A DNA stretch of 64,000 bases from Gordonia hongkongensis (GTDB lineage: Bacteria > Actinomycetota > Actinomycetes > Mycobacteriales > Mycobacteriaceae), in NCBI RefSeq assembly GCF_023078355.1, contig NZ_CP095552.1, positions 310,001 through 374,000 of the forward strand, given 5' to 3'. Under the pieces are notes generated by a model. The model made no database searches and had not been told where the DNA came from. It saw only the letters and a list, made by a program, of their open reading frames with translations. Of the stretch, positions 53,855 through 62,958 are shown piece by piece; the first letter of the stretch is position 1, and each line of letters begins with the position of its first letter. A program made the translations under genes and the position numbers.

Positions 53855-55063
53855 TCAGGAGAACCGCATGAGGATCGAGTGCACGGCCTGGGTGACGGTC
53901 ATGCGGTCGTAGGTCTGCACGAACTCGAAGGTGCGCTCGAGATCGGGACCGGCGTCGTGCTGGTCGCGCGCCGAGAGCAGCGCCGCGAAATGCGGCCCGA
54001 GGACGGCGACATTCCACTCGTTGATCAGGTCGTCCTCCGCGTCGAGCGGCGCGCGATGGACGTTCCCGTCCCGGATGTCGGGCAACCCGACACCGTAGAC
54101 CCCGGCCAGACCGGTCTTCTCCGACATCTCACGCCACCGCTTGGCGGTTCGCGAGGTGAAGTGTTCGGCGAACTGGAAGGTGCCCAGCACGATCGCGGCA
54201 CCACCGATGGCCGCCTGCTCCTCGAGTGCCTTGCTCATCTCGATGAGCAGGCGTTTGTTGCCCATACGCGGCGGGATCGAGGTCGACGCGATGCGGTACG
54301 GCGTCGACTTGTCCGGGCCGGGGGTGGTCCACACCGGCATCTCGGGCAGCGGCACGACGGTCCGGCTGGCGAGGACGGACGGGTCGGTCACGGCGGGATA
54401 CAGGTCGCCGATACCGAAAGCGGCGCCCATCGTCTGGGCGGTGATCCGGGTGGCCTCGTCGTCGACGCCCTCGGCGATGACGACGGCATGGCTGCGTTCG
54501 GTGTGCGCGGCCAGCGCGTGGGCGAGGTGCGCGGCGTCGGAGCTGGTCTGCGACGTGAGCAGTTCGGCACCGGTGACGATGATGTCGGGTTCGACGAGGG
54601 AGAGCAGCGTGGCCGCGTGCTCGCTGCGGACGAGCCCGTCGACGCAGATGATCTTGCCGGCCGCCCGGGCGCGGGCGACGCGGGCGAGTGTCCGCTGCGG
54701 GCTGCGTTCGACGGCGTCGGGGAGGATGACCATGACGTGACGTTCGAGGCTGCGCGCCGTCTCGTCGTCGAGGTTGTCGATCAGGTCGAGATCGAGGGAG
54801 ACCAGCAGCGGCAGGATCTTGGCCAGCGACTGCGCACGTTGGGACGCGGCCATCTTGCGCTTGCGCTCGTCGAGTACAGGGTGTTCTTCGACGAGACGGG
54901 CGGCGCGTTTGAGGGCGGCGGCGGTGGCGAGCCGGGTACCGGCCGGCCCCCGGAGCTGCAGTTCGACGGCGGCGAGAGCGCCATCGGACAGCCGGCAGAC
55001 CGGCGCGAACTGCATGTGGAGCTCCAGATCATCGAACAGGGTGAATGATCGCGTTTCGGACAC
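53855..55063 (-). CDS. EAL-like / DICT sensory domain protein
   Basis: About 402 residues. The N-terminal half resembles a degenerate EAL-type domain (LELHMQFAPVCRLSDGALAA, LVSLDLDLIDNLDDETARSL, ILPDAVERSPQRTLARVARA, AVVIAEGVDDEATRITAQTM), but lacks the canonical EAL triplet at its start (AVELQLRG is seen instead), so phosphodiesterase activity is doubtful. The C-terminal half (about 250-402) fits a DICT domain, linked with light or signal sensing. GTG 55063 has GGGGAGG five bases upstream; a longer GTG start at 55126 is possible. It sits between the two emb pairs. Function is inferred as signal sensing only. Confidence 0.7.
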   Translation of the reverse strand: MSETRSFTLFDDLELHMQFAPVCRLSDGALAAVELQLRGPAGTRLATAAALKRAARLVEEHPVLDERKRKMAASQRAQSLAKILPLLVSLDLDLIDNLDDETARSLERHVMVILPDAVERSPQRTLARVARARAAGKIICVDGLVRSEHAATLLSLVEPDIIVTGAELLTSQTSSDAAHLAHALAAHTERSHAVVIAEGVDDEATRITAQTMGAAFGIGDLYPAVTDPSVLASRTVVPLPEMPVWTTPGPDKSTPYRIASTSIPPRMGNKRLLIEMSKALEEQAAIGGAAIVLGTFQFAEHFTSRTAKRWREMSEKTGLAGVYGVGLPDIRDGNVHRAPLDAEDDLINEWNVAVLGPHFAALLSARDQHDAGPDLERTFEFVQTYDRMTVTQAVHSILMRFS

Positions 55064-55293
55064 ACGTGCCTCCCCGTCAGAGCGGAAAAGCGCTCCGATC
55101 GATCTGGTGGACGCGGTTTGCTTCACATCCTGTTCGCGGCATCAGCCTGTGGTCAGCGTAACAAACCACGAACCGTGGACATGGTCGAGAAGCCCTTGGT
55201 CCCTGAGGTCCCAAGCGGCGCAAGGTATTCGGCTGTGTATCCGGGTGCGGGTGTCAGTGCCTGTTCGTAGTTGGTGGGTACAGAGAGGTGTTA

Positions 55294-55333
55294 CCGCGGC
55301 CGCGACCAACGGGGCGGAAGGTCGCGACCGCGG
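55294..55333 (-). terminator. 14-bp stem downstream of dps
   Basis: CCGCGGCCGCGACC (55294-55307) and GGTCGCGACCGCGG (55320-55333) pair with one non-Watson-Crick position. It lies beyond the dps stop in the 323-base gap before the DICT gene; the rest of the gap shows only promoter space. Confidence 0.6.
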
Positions 55334-55386
55334 CTCCGGGCGGGTCCGGGGGTGTGGTGACCCGCTACTCGGTCTGTTGCGCCAGG

Positions 55387-55926
55387 TCAGCGGGCTGCGT
55401 CGGCCGCTGCCTTTTCGCCGCTGGCGCCGGCGTGGGTGAGCTCACCGGTGTAGCTCTCGAGGTGTGCGCGGACGAACCACTGGAACTTCTCGAGTTCGGC
55501 GGTTTGTCCGATGAGGATGTCCTCGGTGATCGGATCGATGTCGCCGATCTTCTTGATGCCGTCGCGGTGCGAGGTGATGAACCCGTCATAGACCAGGTCG
55601 AGCGCGCCGAGGTGTGCCTGCGCGGTGTCGCGTCCGATGGAGTAGTCGTTCCACGAGCGGTCGTTCTCGATCGCCTTGGCGGTGCCCTTCGGCGACGCTC
55701 CGAGCGTGGCGATGCGTTCGGCGATGGTGTCCGCGTAGCCGCGGACGAGCTCGACCTGCGGGTCGATCATCTCGTGCACGCCGATGAAGTTCGCGCCGAC
55801 GACGTTCCAGTGGATGTGCTTGAGGGTGAGGTGCAGGTCGTTCAGCGCGCTGAGGCGCTCCTGCAGGATGCCCACGACCTCGTTGGCGGCTTCGTTGCTG
55901 AGTCCAGGTGCGGTGAATGAAGGCAT
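55387..55926 (-). CDS. dps: Dps-type DNA-protecting ferritin-like protein
   Basis: A 179-residue ferritin-like protein. The ferroxidase-type residues are in LHLTLKHIHWNVVGANFIGVH and HEMIDPQVELVRGYADTIAE, at the dimer interface as usual in the Dps family. LIGQTAELEKFQWFVRAHLE is the last helix. Members form dodecamers that oxidise and store iron and shield DNA during stress or starvation. The C-terminal Ala/Lys tail may bind DNA. It lies between the two emb pairs on the same strand. Confidence 0.92.
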   Translation of the reverse strand: MPSFTAPGLSNEAANEVVGILQERLSALNDLHLTLKHIHWNVVGANFIGVHEMIDPQVELVRGYADTIAERIATLGASPKGTAKAIENDRSWNDYSIGRDTAQAHLGALDLVYDGFITSHRDGIKKIGDIDPITEDILIGQTAELEKFQWFVRAHLESYTGELTHAGASGEKAAADAAR

Positions 55927-56039
55927 GACTCGAAATTAGGCCGGTACCGGCGGCGTGACGAGGGCTGCCGGCCATGAGTGACGGAACCGAGACAGCACAT
56001 CACAGTGAGATAACGAAGGCCTCGAGCGTGTTTGCCGCA

Positions 56040-56072
56040 CCGACCGTGGGGAAAAGGGAAACCCCAGGTCGG
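56040..56072 (-). terminator. Hairpin downstream of the first emb pair
   Basis: CCGACC plus GGGG (56040-56051) pair with CCCC plus GGTCGG (56062-56072), with a small internal mismatch. It lies 20 bases beyond the emb stop at 56092 on the minus strand. Confidence 0.6.
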
Positions 56073-56091
56073 CGCGGTGTCAGACACCAGG

Positions 56092-59000
56092 TCAATACCC
56101 GCTGGAGCGCATCGGCGCGGGGTCGTACAACCCTGAACGGCGAGCCGTCCCGAGGTCCAGTTCCGCAGCCGGCGCCGGGATGATCTCGGTGAACTTCTGC
56201 AGGCCGCCCCAGTCACGTCCCCAGTTGTTCCGGAGGTACGTCGGCAGCAGGGTGGGTCGCAGCATCGCCTCGGTGATGCCGAGCGGACCGCCCGCGGTGC
56301 CCGACATCCAGGTCTGGCTGTTCTTCCGGGTGGCCTCGGCGTCGGGCATGATCCGCCATTGCGGTACCTCGAGGACGCCGTTGCGCACCTTCATCGGCTG
56401 CTGGCACGGGAAGACCATTCCGGGCAGCCAATCGATGAAGACCGGGTCGGTCTGGCCCACGACGTCGTTGAGGGTGGCCAGGGTGCTGACCCGCGGTGGC
56501 GTCACCGCGACCCATTCCGACGGTGCGGCCGCGGTGTCGGCGACCTCGACCCGGACGACATCGGCTCGGAGCGGTGCGTCGGCGAGCGGGAACCGCAGGT
56601 TGCGCCAGGTGGGGGTCTCGCCGATGTCGATCGGGAACATCCGGCCGAGCGCGCTCACCCGCCCGTCGGCCTCCACGCGGCCGAACTGCATAGTGACCTT
56701 CTGGCCGGCGTGCACGACCCCGATGCCGTCGACCGCCTCGACCGATCCGGCGACCGCCATCGTCAGCAGCGGGGTGTCGTCGGAACGTTCGGGCAGCTGG
56801 TACCAGTCCGAGGTCAGCGAGCCGGTACCCGACGGCGAGCCATAGCTGCCCAGGACGGGGGTCTCGGCGGGGTTCAGGCCGAACGGCAGACGCACTGTCG
56901 ACCCGTTGACGCCTCGTGCGCCCTGGCCGCCTTCGGTGCCGCCCTGCGCGGACGAGCTGTCGCCGGATTCGTCTGAGCCGGCGCCGGTCTGGGCGCTGTT
57001 CTGCGCGCCGGAGGTGGTCGACGACTCGGTGTCCTCGGTGGCGTCGACGGACAGGCGATCGGGTACGCCGTTCGGGGAGAAGCCCGTCGTGTCCGGTCCG
57101 GCCAGCGCCGCGGCGATGCCGGGGGCGGGCCGACCGTCGACCGCCGCGGGCTGCAGCAGTCCGGCGGTCGGATCGGCTTCGACGAGGACGTCGTTGGCCA
57201 GCCCGCACGAGTTCCCGGTGAGAGCGCGTGCGTTGGACTTCATCCACGACCACGAATCACGTTGCTCGTAGGCGCCTTTCGCGAACGAAGCGACCATGAA
57301 CAGCACCATCAGCCCGGAGATGACCGGCAGCGGCGAGAACTTGAGCTTCGAATACCACTTGTCGGCCCCGCGCGTACGGGTCTGTTCGTCGACGAAGTCG
57401 TCGCGGAAGTGGAACCACAGGCCGGCAAGTGCGGTGGCGACCGCGGCGGCGAGGATGAACCATGCGATGTTGATGCCGCCCACCGTCGGTGGGCGATCCC
57501 ACCACGGGACGCCGTAGCTGCCGACGAACCACCAGCCGTTGGTGCCGGCGAAGGAGATTCCGGTGATCGCGAGCACCGCGGCGGCGAAGAAGCTGCGATT
57601 GCGTCGCGACCGCAGCACGGCCGGCGCCATCATGGCGCCCGCCGCGGCGGCGAGGCCCGCGGCGATGCCCGCGTACACACCGAAGTGGTGGGTCCACTTG
57701 GTCGGCGTGAAGGCGATGAAGAACATCGTGCCGAGGGTGACGGCGACCAGTCGCCAGATCGGTGCGCGCGCAATGCCGTTGGGATGCTCCCGCCGAAGTA
57801 GGCGGAGCAACACGACGAACAGGCACAGGATCATCGCCAGCACGCCGAAGCGTCGTGCGAGCGTGCCGTCGGCGGTCGGCAGGATCAGGTAGTAGTACCG
57901 GATCGGTTCCTGCCACCACTCCAGCGTCGGGCCGACGTCGGAGGCGACCTTGTTACCCGCGATGAGCGGCGCGAGCGGCTGATCGGCGAAGATCTGGAAC
58001 AGTACCGCGGTGCCGGCCGCCAGGATGGGCGCGAGCATCGGCAGCAGGCCGTCCCGGGACCGGCGCGACACCAGGGTCTTCACGATCGGTCGGATCCCGG
58101 CGAGCAGTGCGGCGACCGCCATCAGACCGCCGGGCGCGAGCGCGAGGGTGAAGGCGGCGGTGACCACCGCGACGGCGTAGGGGAGCAGTCGGCGAGTGGC
58201 GATCGCGCGTTCCACGCAGCACCAGGTGAGCAGAGCGCCGACGGCCTCGGCCGGTTCCGGACGCAGACCGTTGTTGAACGGCAACCAGATCGCGAGGAAG
58301 ACGAACGCGGCCGACCACACCGCCGGCGTGCTGTGCCGCACCGCGCGGCCCAGGCGCGGGATGACCTCTCGGCTGATGAGCCACCAGCCCAGCAACCCGA
58401 GGAGGAAGGCCGGTAGTCGCATGAACGGTGCCGCGACGCTCACGTCCGTCATGGCCGAGATGACCTGGAAGTGCCAGCCGAACGGGTCCTGCGGCACACC
58501 GAAGTAGCGGAAGTAGTTGTCGGCGTACCCGGCGTCTCCGGTGATCCGGCCGACGATGAAGTTGTAGCCGTCGTCGGAGGTGTTGGCGCCCGCGAACCAC
58601 CAGAAGGCGAGAATCGCGAACACCGCGACATCGGGCGGCCGGATCGTGAACCAGCCCGACGGCAGGAAACGCTTGTGGCTGCGGCCGTCCCGGCGGTCCA
58701 GGATGCCGAGCGCGATCAGCGAGACGATCGTCATGAGGATGCCGAGCACGATCGCGGTGAGCTTCAGCAGGGTCGGGGTGCTGACGTAGCGGGTGTCGAT
58801 GGTGGCGCGCAGCGACAACCCGTCACGAGAGACATCGGCGGGCAGATCGCTGTAGACGCCGACGATCTGGGGACGCATCTCGTGGTCGGCCAGCGCGAAG
58901 CCGTGCGCGGCGCCGGAGTCCGCGGCCGGTTCGGGCAGGCCCTCGAATCGTCCGCTCACCCCCTCGCCGTCGGCCCGGAAGACGATGCGACAGTTCGGAT

Positions 59001-59403
59001 TCGATTGCGCGGCCGCTCGATCGGTGTTCAGCAGGGCGACGTTGCGGTCGGTGAGGGTCAGAGCGTCGGACGTCGCCCGGACGAAGAGCCCGCGGGCCCC
59101 GGCGTCCTGGCCGCCTTCGGGGATCGTCGACAGCAGTACTCCGCCCTGGCCGGGCAGGCGGGTGGCGAGTGAACACGGAACCGACGTCTCCATGTCGATC
59201 GGCACGAAGGAGACCAGCGGGGCGGCGACATCGGAGACGTCGCCGCCCTGCGGCCACTGCAGTTCGGCGGTCGACTGGTTCACCGGCAACAGCGGGGAGA
59301 GGATCGCCAGCAGGAATCCGAGCAGACCGGTGACGGTCGCGACGATCTTCGGGTTGACCGTGGTCGCCAGACGGGACGTACGAGGCGTACGGGACTCACT
59401 CAT
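56092..59403 (-). CDS. Arabinosyltransferase, EmbB/EmbC-like (first pair, downstream gene)
   Basis: A 1103-residue GT-C arabinosyltransferase. The DD motif is in NTSDDGYNFIVGRITGDAGY; following blocks are YFGVPQDPFGWHFQVI, FNNGLRPEPAEAVGALL, WWQEPIRYYYLILPTADGTL and FTPTKWTHHFGVYAGIAAG. The C-terminal domain ends RRSGLYDPAPMRSSGY, close to the EmbB ending. A Ser/Gly/Glu-rich insert (about 56920-57060) precedes VNGSTVRLPFGLNP. It starts inside the EmbA-like gene with an eight-base overlap (ATGAGTGA). It shares more blocks with the gene at 46718 than with its own neighbour. Confidence 0.93.
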   Translation of the reverse strand: MSESRTPRTSRLATTVNPKIVATVTGLLGFLLAILSPLLPVNQSTAELQWPQGGDVSDVAAPLVSFVPIDMETSVPCSLATRLPGQGGVLLSTIPEGGQDAGARGLFVRATSDALTLTDRNVALLNTDRAAAQSNPNCRIVFRADGEGVSGRFEGLPEPAADSGAAHGFALADHEMRPQIVGVYSDLPADVSRDGLSLRATIDTRYVSTPTLLKLTAIVLGILMTIVSLIALGILDRRDGRSHKRFLPSGWFTIRPPDVAVFAILAFWWFAGANTSDDGYNFIVGRITGDAGYADNYFRYFGVPQDPFGWHFQVISAMTDVSVAAPFMRLPAFLLGLLGWWLISREVIPRLGRAVRHSTPAVWSAAFVFLAIWLPFNNGLRPEPAEAVGALLTWCCVERAIATRRLLPYAVAVVTAAFTLALAPGGLMAVAALLAGIRPIVKTLVSRRSRDGLLPMLAPILAAGTAVLFQIFADQPLAPLIAGNKVASDVGPTLEWWQEPIRYYYLILPTADGTLARRFGVLAMILCLFVVLLRLLRREHPNGIARAPIWRLVAVTLGTMFFIAFTPTKWTHHFGVYAGIAAGLAAAAGAMMAPAVLRSRRNRSFFAAAVLAITGISFAGTNGWWFVGSYGVPWWDRPPTVGGINIAWFILAAAVATALAGLWFHFRDDFVDEQTRTRGADKWYSKLKFSPLPVISGLMVLFMVASFAKGAYEQRDSWSWMKSNARALTGNSCGLANDVLVEADPTAGLLQPAAVDGRPAPGIAAALAGPDTTGFSPNGVPDRLSVDATEDTESSTTSGAQNSAQTGAGSDESGDSSSAQGGTEGGQGARGVNGSTVRLPFGLNPAETPVLGSYGSPSGTGSLTSDWYQLPERSDDTPLLTMAVAGSVEAVDGIGVVHAGQKVTMQFGRVEADGRVSALGRMFPIDIGETPTWRNLRFPLADAPLRADVVRVEVADTAAAPSEWVAVTPPRVSTLATLNDVVGQTDPVFIDWLPGMVFPCQQPMKVRNGVLEVPQWRIMPDAEATRKNSQTWMSGTAGGPLGITEAMLRPTLLPTYLRNNWGRDWGGLQKFTEIIPAPAAELDLGTARRSGLYDPAPMRSSGY

Positions 59404-62400
59404 CGGATTGGGGCTCCACCCTGATCGAGCCGGCTCGTGACCAGCCCCATTGCGTCGTCTGTGCCGTGTCGATCCGCGCGTCCGGTGCGTCGGACACGAG
59501 CGGGGTCAGCTTCTCCAGTGCGCCCCAGTCGCGCACCCAGTCGTCCTGCAGGTACGTCGAGACCGCCGACGCGGACGTGGTGGCCTCCGAGATCCCCAGC
59601 AACCCGCCGTCCACGCCGGCCTGCCACGTCTTGGACTGGGAGTTCGTCAGCGGATAGTCACCCAGGATGCGCCACTGCGGGACCTGGGCGACGCCGTGGG
59701 ACACACCCATCGGCCGCTGGCACGGGAAGTGCGACGCCACCCCGAAGTCGATGAGGGTGGGTACCGTCGAGCCGACGACTGCCTGCAGCGTCTGCAACCG
59801 CGGTGCGCGCGGCGGGGTGATCCCGATGAACTGCTTCTCGCCGAGGTTGTTGTCCTGCAGCGACAACCGCATCACGGTCGCGCGCGGCGGGGCGGCCGAC
59901 ATCGGTACGCGCATGTTGCGCCAGGGCATGTTCAGGATCACGGGACCGGGGTCGATGGGCAGGATGTCCGGGCCGACCTGTTCGAAGTTCCCGTCCGCAC
60001 CCGGGCGGCCGAACTGCACCACCATCTTCTGCCCGAAGTTGCGTACGCCGAAGGTGTCGATGGTCGAGACGGCGCCCGCGGTGCTGAACACCAGCAGCGG
60101 CGACGCGGCACGGTCGGCGGGCAGGTCGTACCAGCCGGTCGTGAGCCGGGCCTCGCCCGGATACCCGTAGCTGCCCAGGACCGGCGTGGTGGCGGGGTCG
60201 AGCCCGTACGGCAACTTGGCGGTGGAACCGTTCACGGTTTCCGGTCCGCGCCCGCCGGTGGTCCCGGCGCCCAGCCCGCCGGTGATCGCGAACGGGCGGG
60301 CCATACTCGCCGACACGTTCATCTGTCCGGGGCGCTGGCTACCCGGCTCGGGCTGGAGGTCGTCGGGAATCCCGTTCGGGGAGAACCCGACCGGGTTCTC
60401 ACCGCGCAGTGCCTGCGTCGTGGTGGCGCCGTCGGCCGGGATCAGCATGCCGGCGTTGGGGTCGAGTTCGACGAGGACATCGTCGGCGAGGCCACAGCTG
60501 TTGCCGCGCAGCGCGTTCAGGTTCTCGGCGAGTGCGGTCGACGCCGGGTACCGGGTCACCGCGGCTTTGGCGAACAGCAGCAACTCCACGATCACCAGCA
60601 GACCGGCGATCACCGCCAGTGGTGAGGAGGCGAGAAAGAGTCGTCGGCGATCGGCTCGGGTCTCGCCGGGCCCGGTGTCGGCATGTGCGAGACCGCGATT
60701 GGTCACGTAGTCCAGCCGCAGGTGTTGCCAGACCGCGACCGCGGCCGCGAGCACGGCGAGGATGAGGAACAGCGTCGACGCCTGGTAGCCGGCGATGACG
60801 GGGGCGCGGTCGAACCAGGAGATGCCGTATTCGTAGAGGAACGGCCACGAGTTGTATCCGGCCATCGCGGCGGCCATCGCGAACAACAGTCCGGAGACGA
60901 AGACCGTCAGGTTTCGCGCCGAACGGGCCGCCGACTGGGCCACGGCGACGGTGGCCGCCGCCGCGATCGCCGCCGCCAGCCCGGCGAGCACGCCGAACTG
61001 GATGGTCCACTTGGTCGGCGTGAACGCGAACAGGAGGAGGGTGACCCCGACGGCGCCGATGAGACGCCACACGGGTCCCGGGTCGACTCCGCGAATCCTC
61101 GTGCGCCGCAACATGACCGCGACCGTGACGAACAGGCCGGCGAGTAGCAGGAGCAGCGGTACGCGACGGGTGAGGGCGCCGTCGTCGGTCACGACCGAGA
61201 TGAAGTAGTACCGCAGGAACTCCTGGTGCCAGGAGATGACCGGCCCGACCGAGTAGCGCAGCTTGATCGCTTCGAGGACGGTGGCCAGGGTCTGATCGCG
61301 GAACACCACGATCAGGACCAGCATGCCTGCGGCCGCGATCGGCGCGAGGAGGGCGAGCGTTGCCGCCCAACGGGATCCGTCCATCCGGTTCCGTCGGTCG
61401 ATGAGGATGTGCAGCAGTGAGCGGGCCGCCACCAGCAGGATGGCCACGCCGACGACGCCGTGCGGGGCGAGCGCCAGGGTGAAGCCCGCGACGAGGGCGG
61501 CCAGTGCCGCGGGCAGGAGCCGCCGGGTCGCGATGGCGTATTCCGCTGCCCACCAGGTCAGCAGCGAACCGAGGACGATGATCCCCTCGCTGCGCAAGCC
61601 GCTGCAGAACGGCAACCAGAACGCGGTGAACGTCAGGGCGCCCGCCCAGATGGCCGACGAACTGCGCCGTACCGCGGGGCCGAGGCGTGGCAGCAGCACC
61701 CGGCTCAGGACGAACCACGACACGAGTCCGGCGACGAGTTGCGGGATGTGCATCCACAGCACCGACGGCGAGACCGACGACCACGCCGCAAGGAAGCTGT
61801 AGTACCAGTCGAACGGTGCTTCGGGGATGCCGTAGAAGCGGTAGTAGTTGGCGAGGTAGCCGAAACCGTCGGCGGTACGGCCCATGTTGAGGATGTAACC
61901 GTCGTCGGGCGAACCGGCCCCGAGGACGCTCCAAATCAGCAGGATCGCGGTGACGACCAGGTCGCTGGCCCGGGCTTTCAGTAAATGCCACCACGAGCGG
62001 GTGCGCGCGCCGATCCGCCGGTGGTACCCGCCGATGCGGTCGAGCAGCCCGAGCGCGACGACGGCGACGAGTACCGACAGCGTGGCGAGCACCATCACGA
62101 TGATCTTGAGGATCGACGGGGACGACTCGTACCGGTTGTCGATGGCCACCTGCACGCGCAGGCCGTTACCAGCGGCGTCGCGTGCCTGTTCCGGGCTGAG
62201 GTTGCTGAAGATGCCGTCGACCTGCGGGCGGCGGTCCGGCGGCAGGGTCGTCGACTCGCCGAGCCCGACGAACTGCGCACCCGGGCCGGTGGGGGCGGAG
62301 AAGATGCGCAGTTCCGAGCATCGGCTCAGGTCGGCGCGGGAGGCGGTCGCGGCGAGACTGTTCCGGAAGGTCACGGTGATCGCGGCGTCGGTGGCGGTGA

Positions 62401-62776
62401 CCCACAGCGACGACGACTTCGAGCGTGGTGCATTGGTCGGCATCGTGGCGAGGACCACGCCGTCCGGTGCCGACGCCAGCGTCGCGCACGGAATGCGGGC
62501 GTCGAGGGTCTGCGGGGTCTGCGCGATGAGCGGCGCCATCACCGACGACGTGTCGGCGTTCAGATCCTGCCCGGCCGGCCACTCGAAACCGGCATCGACG
62601 GCCTTGACCGGCAGCAGCGGGGTGAGGGCACACAGCACGATGCCGGCGATCCCCGCCACGATCGCGATCCACCGGGCGGTGCCCGCGGAGATCCTGGTCC
62701 CTTGCCCCGACGATGCCGGCCCCGACGAGGACGGTTCGGCGGAATCCTCAGGCGAGGTCGGGGCTGTCACAGGCAC
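59396..62776 (-). CDS. Arabinosyltransferase, EmbA-like (first pair, upstream gene)
   Basis: A 1126-residue GT-C arabinosyltransferase. It has AGSPDDGYILNMGRTADGFG and YYRFYGIPEAPFDWYYSFLA, the pattern of EmbA, then VVFRDQTLATVLEAIKLRYS and FTPTKWTIQFGVLAGLAAAI. The C-terminal carbohydrate-binding domain ends TTQWGWSRAGSIRVEPQSDE. GAGG lies five bases before the GTG start. It pairs with the EmbB/C-like gene by an eight-base overlap and is the closest relative in the window of the frameshifted gene at 50193. The gap upstream contains repeats and an IS element, not aftA. Confidence 0.93.
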   Translation of the reverse strand: MPVTAPTSPEDSAEPSSSGPASSGQGTRISAGTARWIAIVAGIAGIVLCALTPLLPVKAVDAGFEWPAGQDLNADTSSVMAPLIAQTPQTLDARIPCATLASAPDGVVLATMPTNAPRSKSSSLWVTATDAAITVTFRNSLAATASRADLSRCSELRIFSAPTGPGAQFVGLGESTTLPPDRRPQVDGIFSNLSPEQARDAAGNGLRVQVAIDNRYESSPSILKIIVMVLATLSVLVAVVALGLLDRIGGYHRRIGARTRSWWHLLKARASDLVVTAILLIWSVLGAGSPDDGYILNMGRTADGFGYLANYYRFYGIPEAPFDWYYSFLAAWSSVSPSVLWMHIPQLVAGLVSWFVLSRVLLPRLGPAVRRSSSAIWAGALTFTAFWLPFCSGLRSEGIIVLGSLLTWWAAEYAIATRRLLPAALAALVAGFTLALAPHGVVGVAILLVAARSLLHILIDRRNRMDGSRWAATLALLAPIAAAGMLVLIVVFRDQTLATVLEAIKLRYSVGPVISWHQEFLRYYFISVVTDDGALTRRVPLLLLLAGLFVTVAVMLRRTRIRGVDPGPVWRLIGAVGVTLLLFAFTPTKWTIQFGVLAGLAAAIAAAATVAVAQSAARSARNLTVFVSGLLFAMAAAMAGYNSWPFLYEYGISWFDRAPVIAGYQASTLFLILAVLAAAVAVWQHLRLDYVTNRGLAHADTGPGETRADRRRLFLASSPLAVIAGLLVIVELLLFAKAAVTRYPASTALAENLNALRGNSCGLADDVLVELDPNAGMLIPADGATTTQALRGENPVGFSPNGIPDDLQPEPGSQRPGQMNVSASMARPFAITGGLGAGTTGGRGPETVNGSTAKLPYGLDPATTPVLGSYGYPGEARLTTGWYDLPADRAASPLLVFSTAGAVSTIDTFGVRNFGQKMVVQFGRPGADGNFEQVGPDILPIDPGPVILNMPWRNMRVPMSAAPPRATVMRLSLQDNNLGEKQFIGITPPRAPRLQTLQAVVGSTVPTLIDFGVASHFPCQRPMGVSHGVAQVPQWRILGDYPLTNSQSKTWQAGVDGGLLGISEATTSASAVSTYLQDDWVRDWGALEKLTPLVSDAPDARIDTAQTTQWGWSRAGSIRVEPQSDE

Positions 62777-62862
62777 GGTGCCTCATCGTAAGCGACGTCC
62801 CCCGGGGTACCTAGGGCCCACCCCGCGGCTCTAAAGGTTGAGGTGCGTGAGCGCCGGTACCC

Positions 62863-62958
62863 CTGCTCCCTGATCCGAAAGAACGACACAACCATTGCGT
62901 CGAGAGCTGAGGAGCGGCCGGAGCTTGCGGAGGGCGCGGCCAACCACTGCTCCCTGAG
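62863..62958. repeat. Dispersed repeat copies next to the IS element
   Basis: Two copies: one starting CTGCTCCCTGATCCGAAAGA and running through GAGGAGCGGCCGGAGCTTGC, the other beginning CACTGCTCCCTGAG at 62945. The second is interrupted after CCCTGAG by the start of the IS element. The stretch between the emb gene and the transposase holds nothing else. Confidence 0.7.

Noticed and set aside
53642..55048. A long plus-strand frame of 468 codons with two 17-residue repeats
   Set aside because: It is antisense to the DICT gene, has no family motifs, and its repeats simply reflect the 51-bp DNA repeat before that gene.
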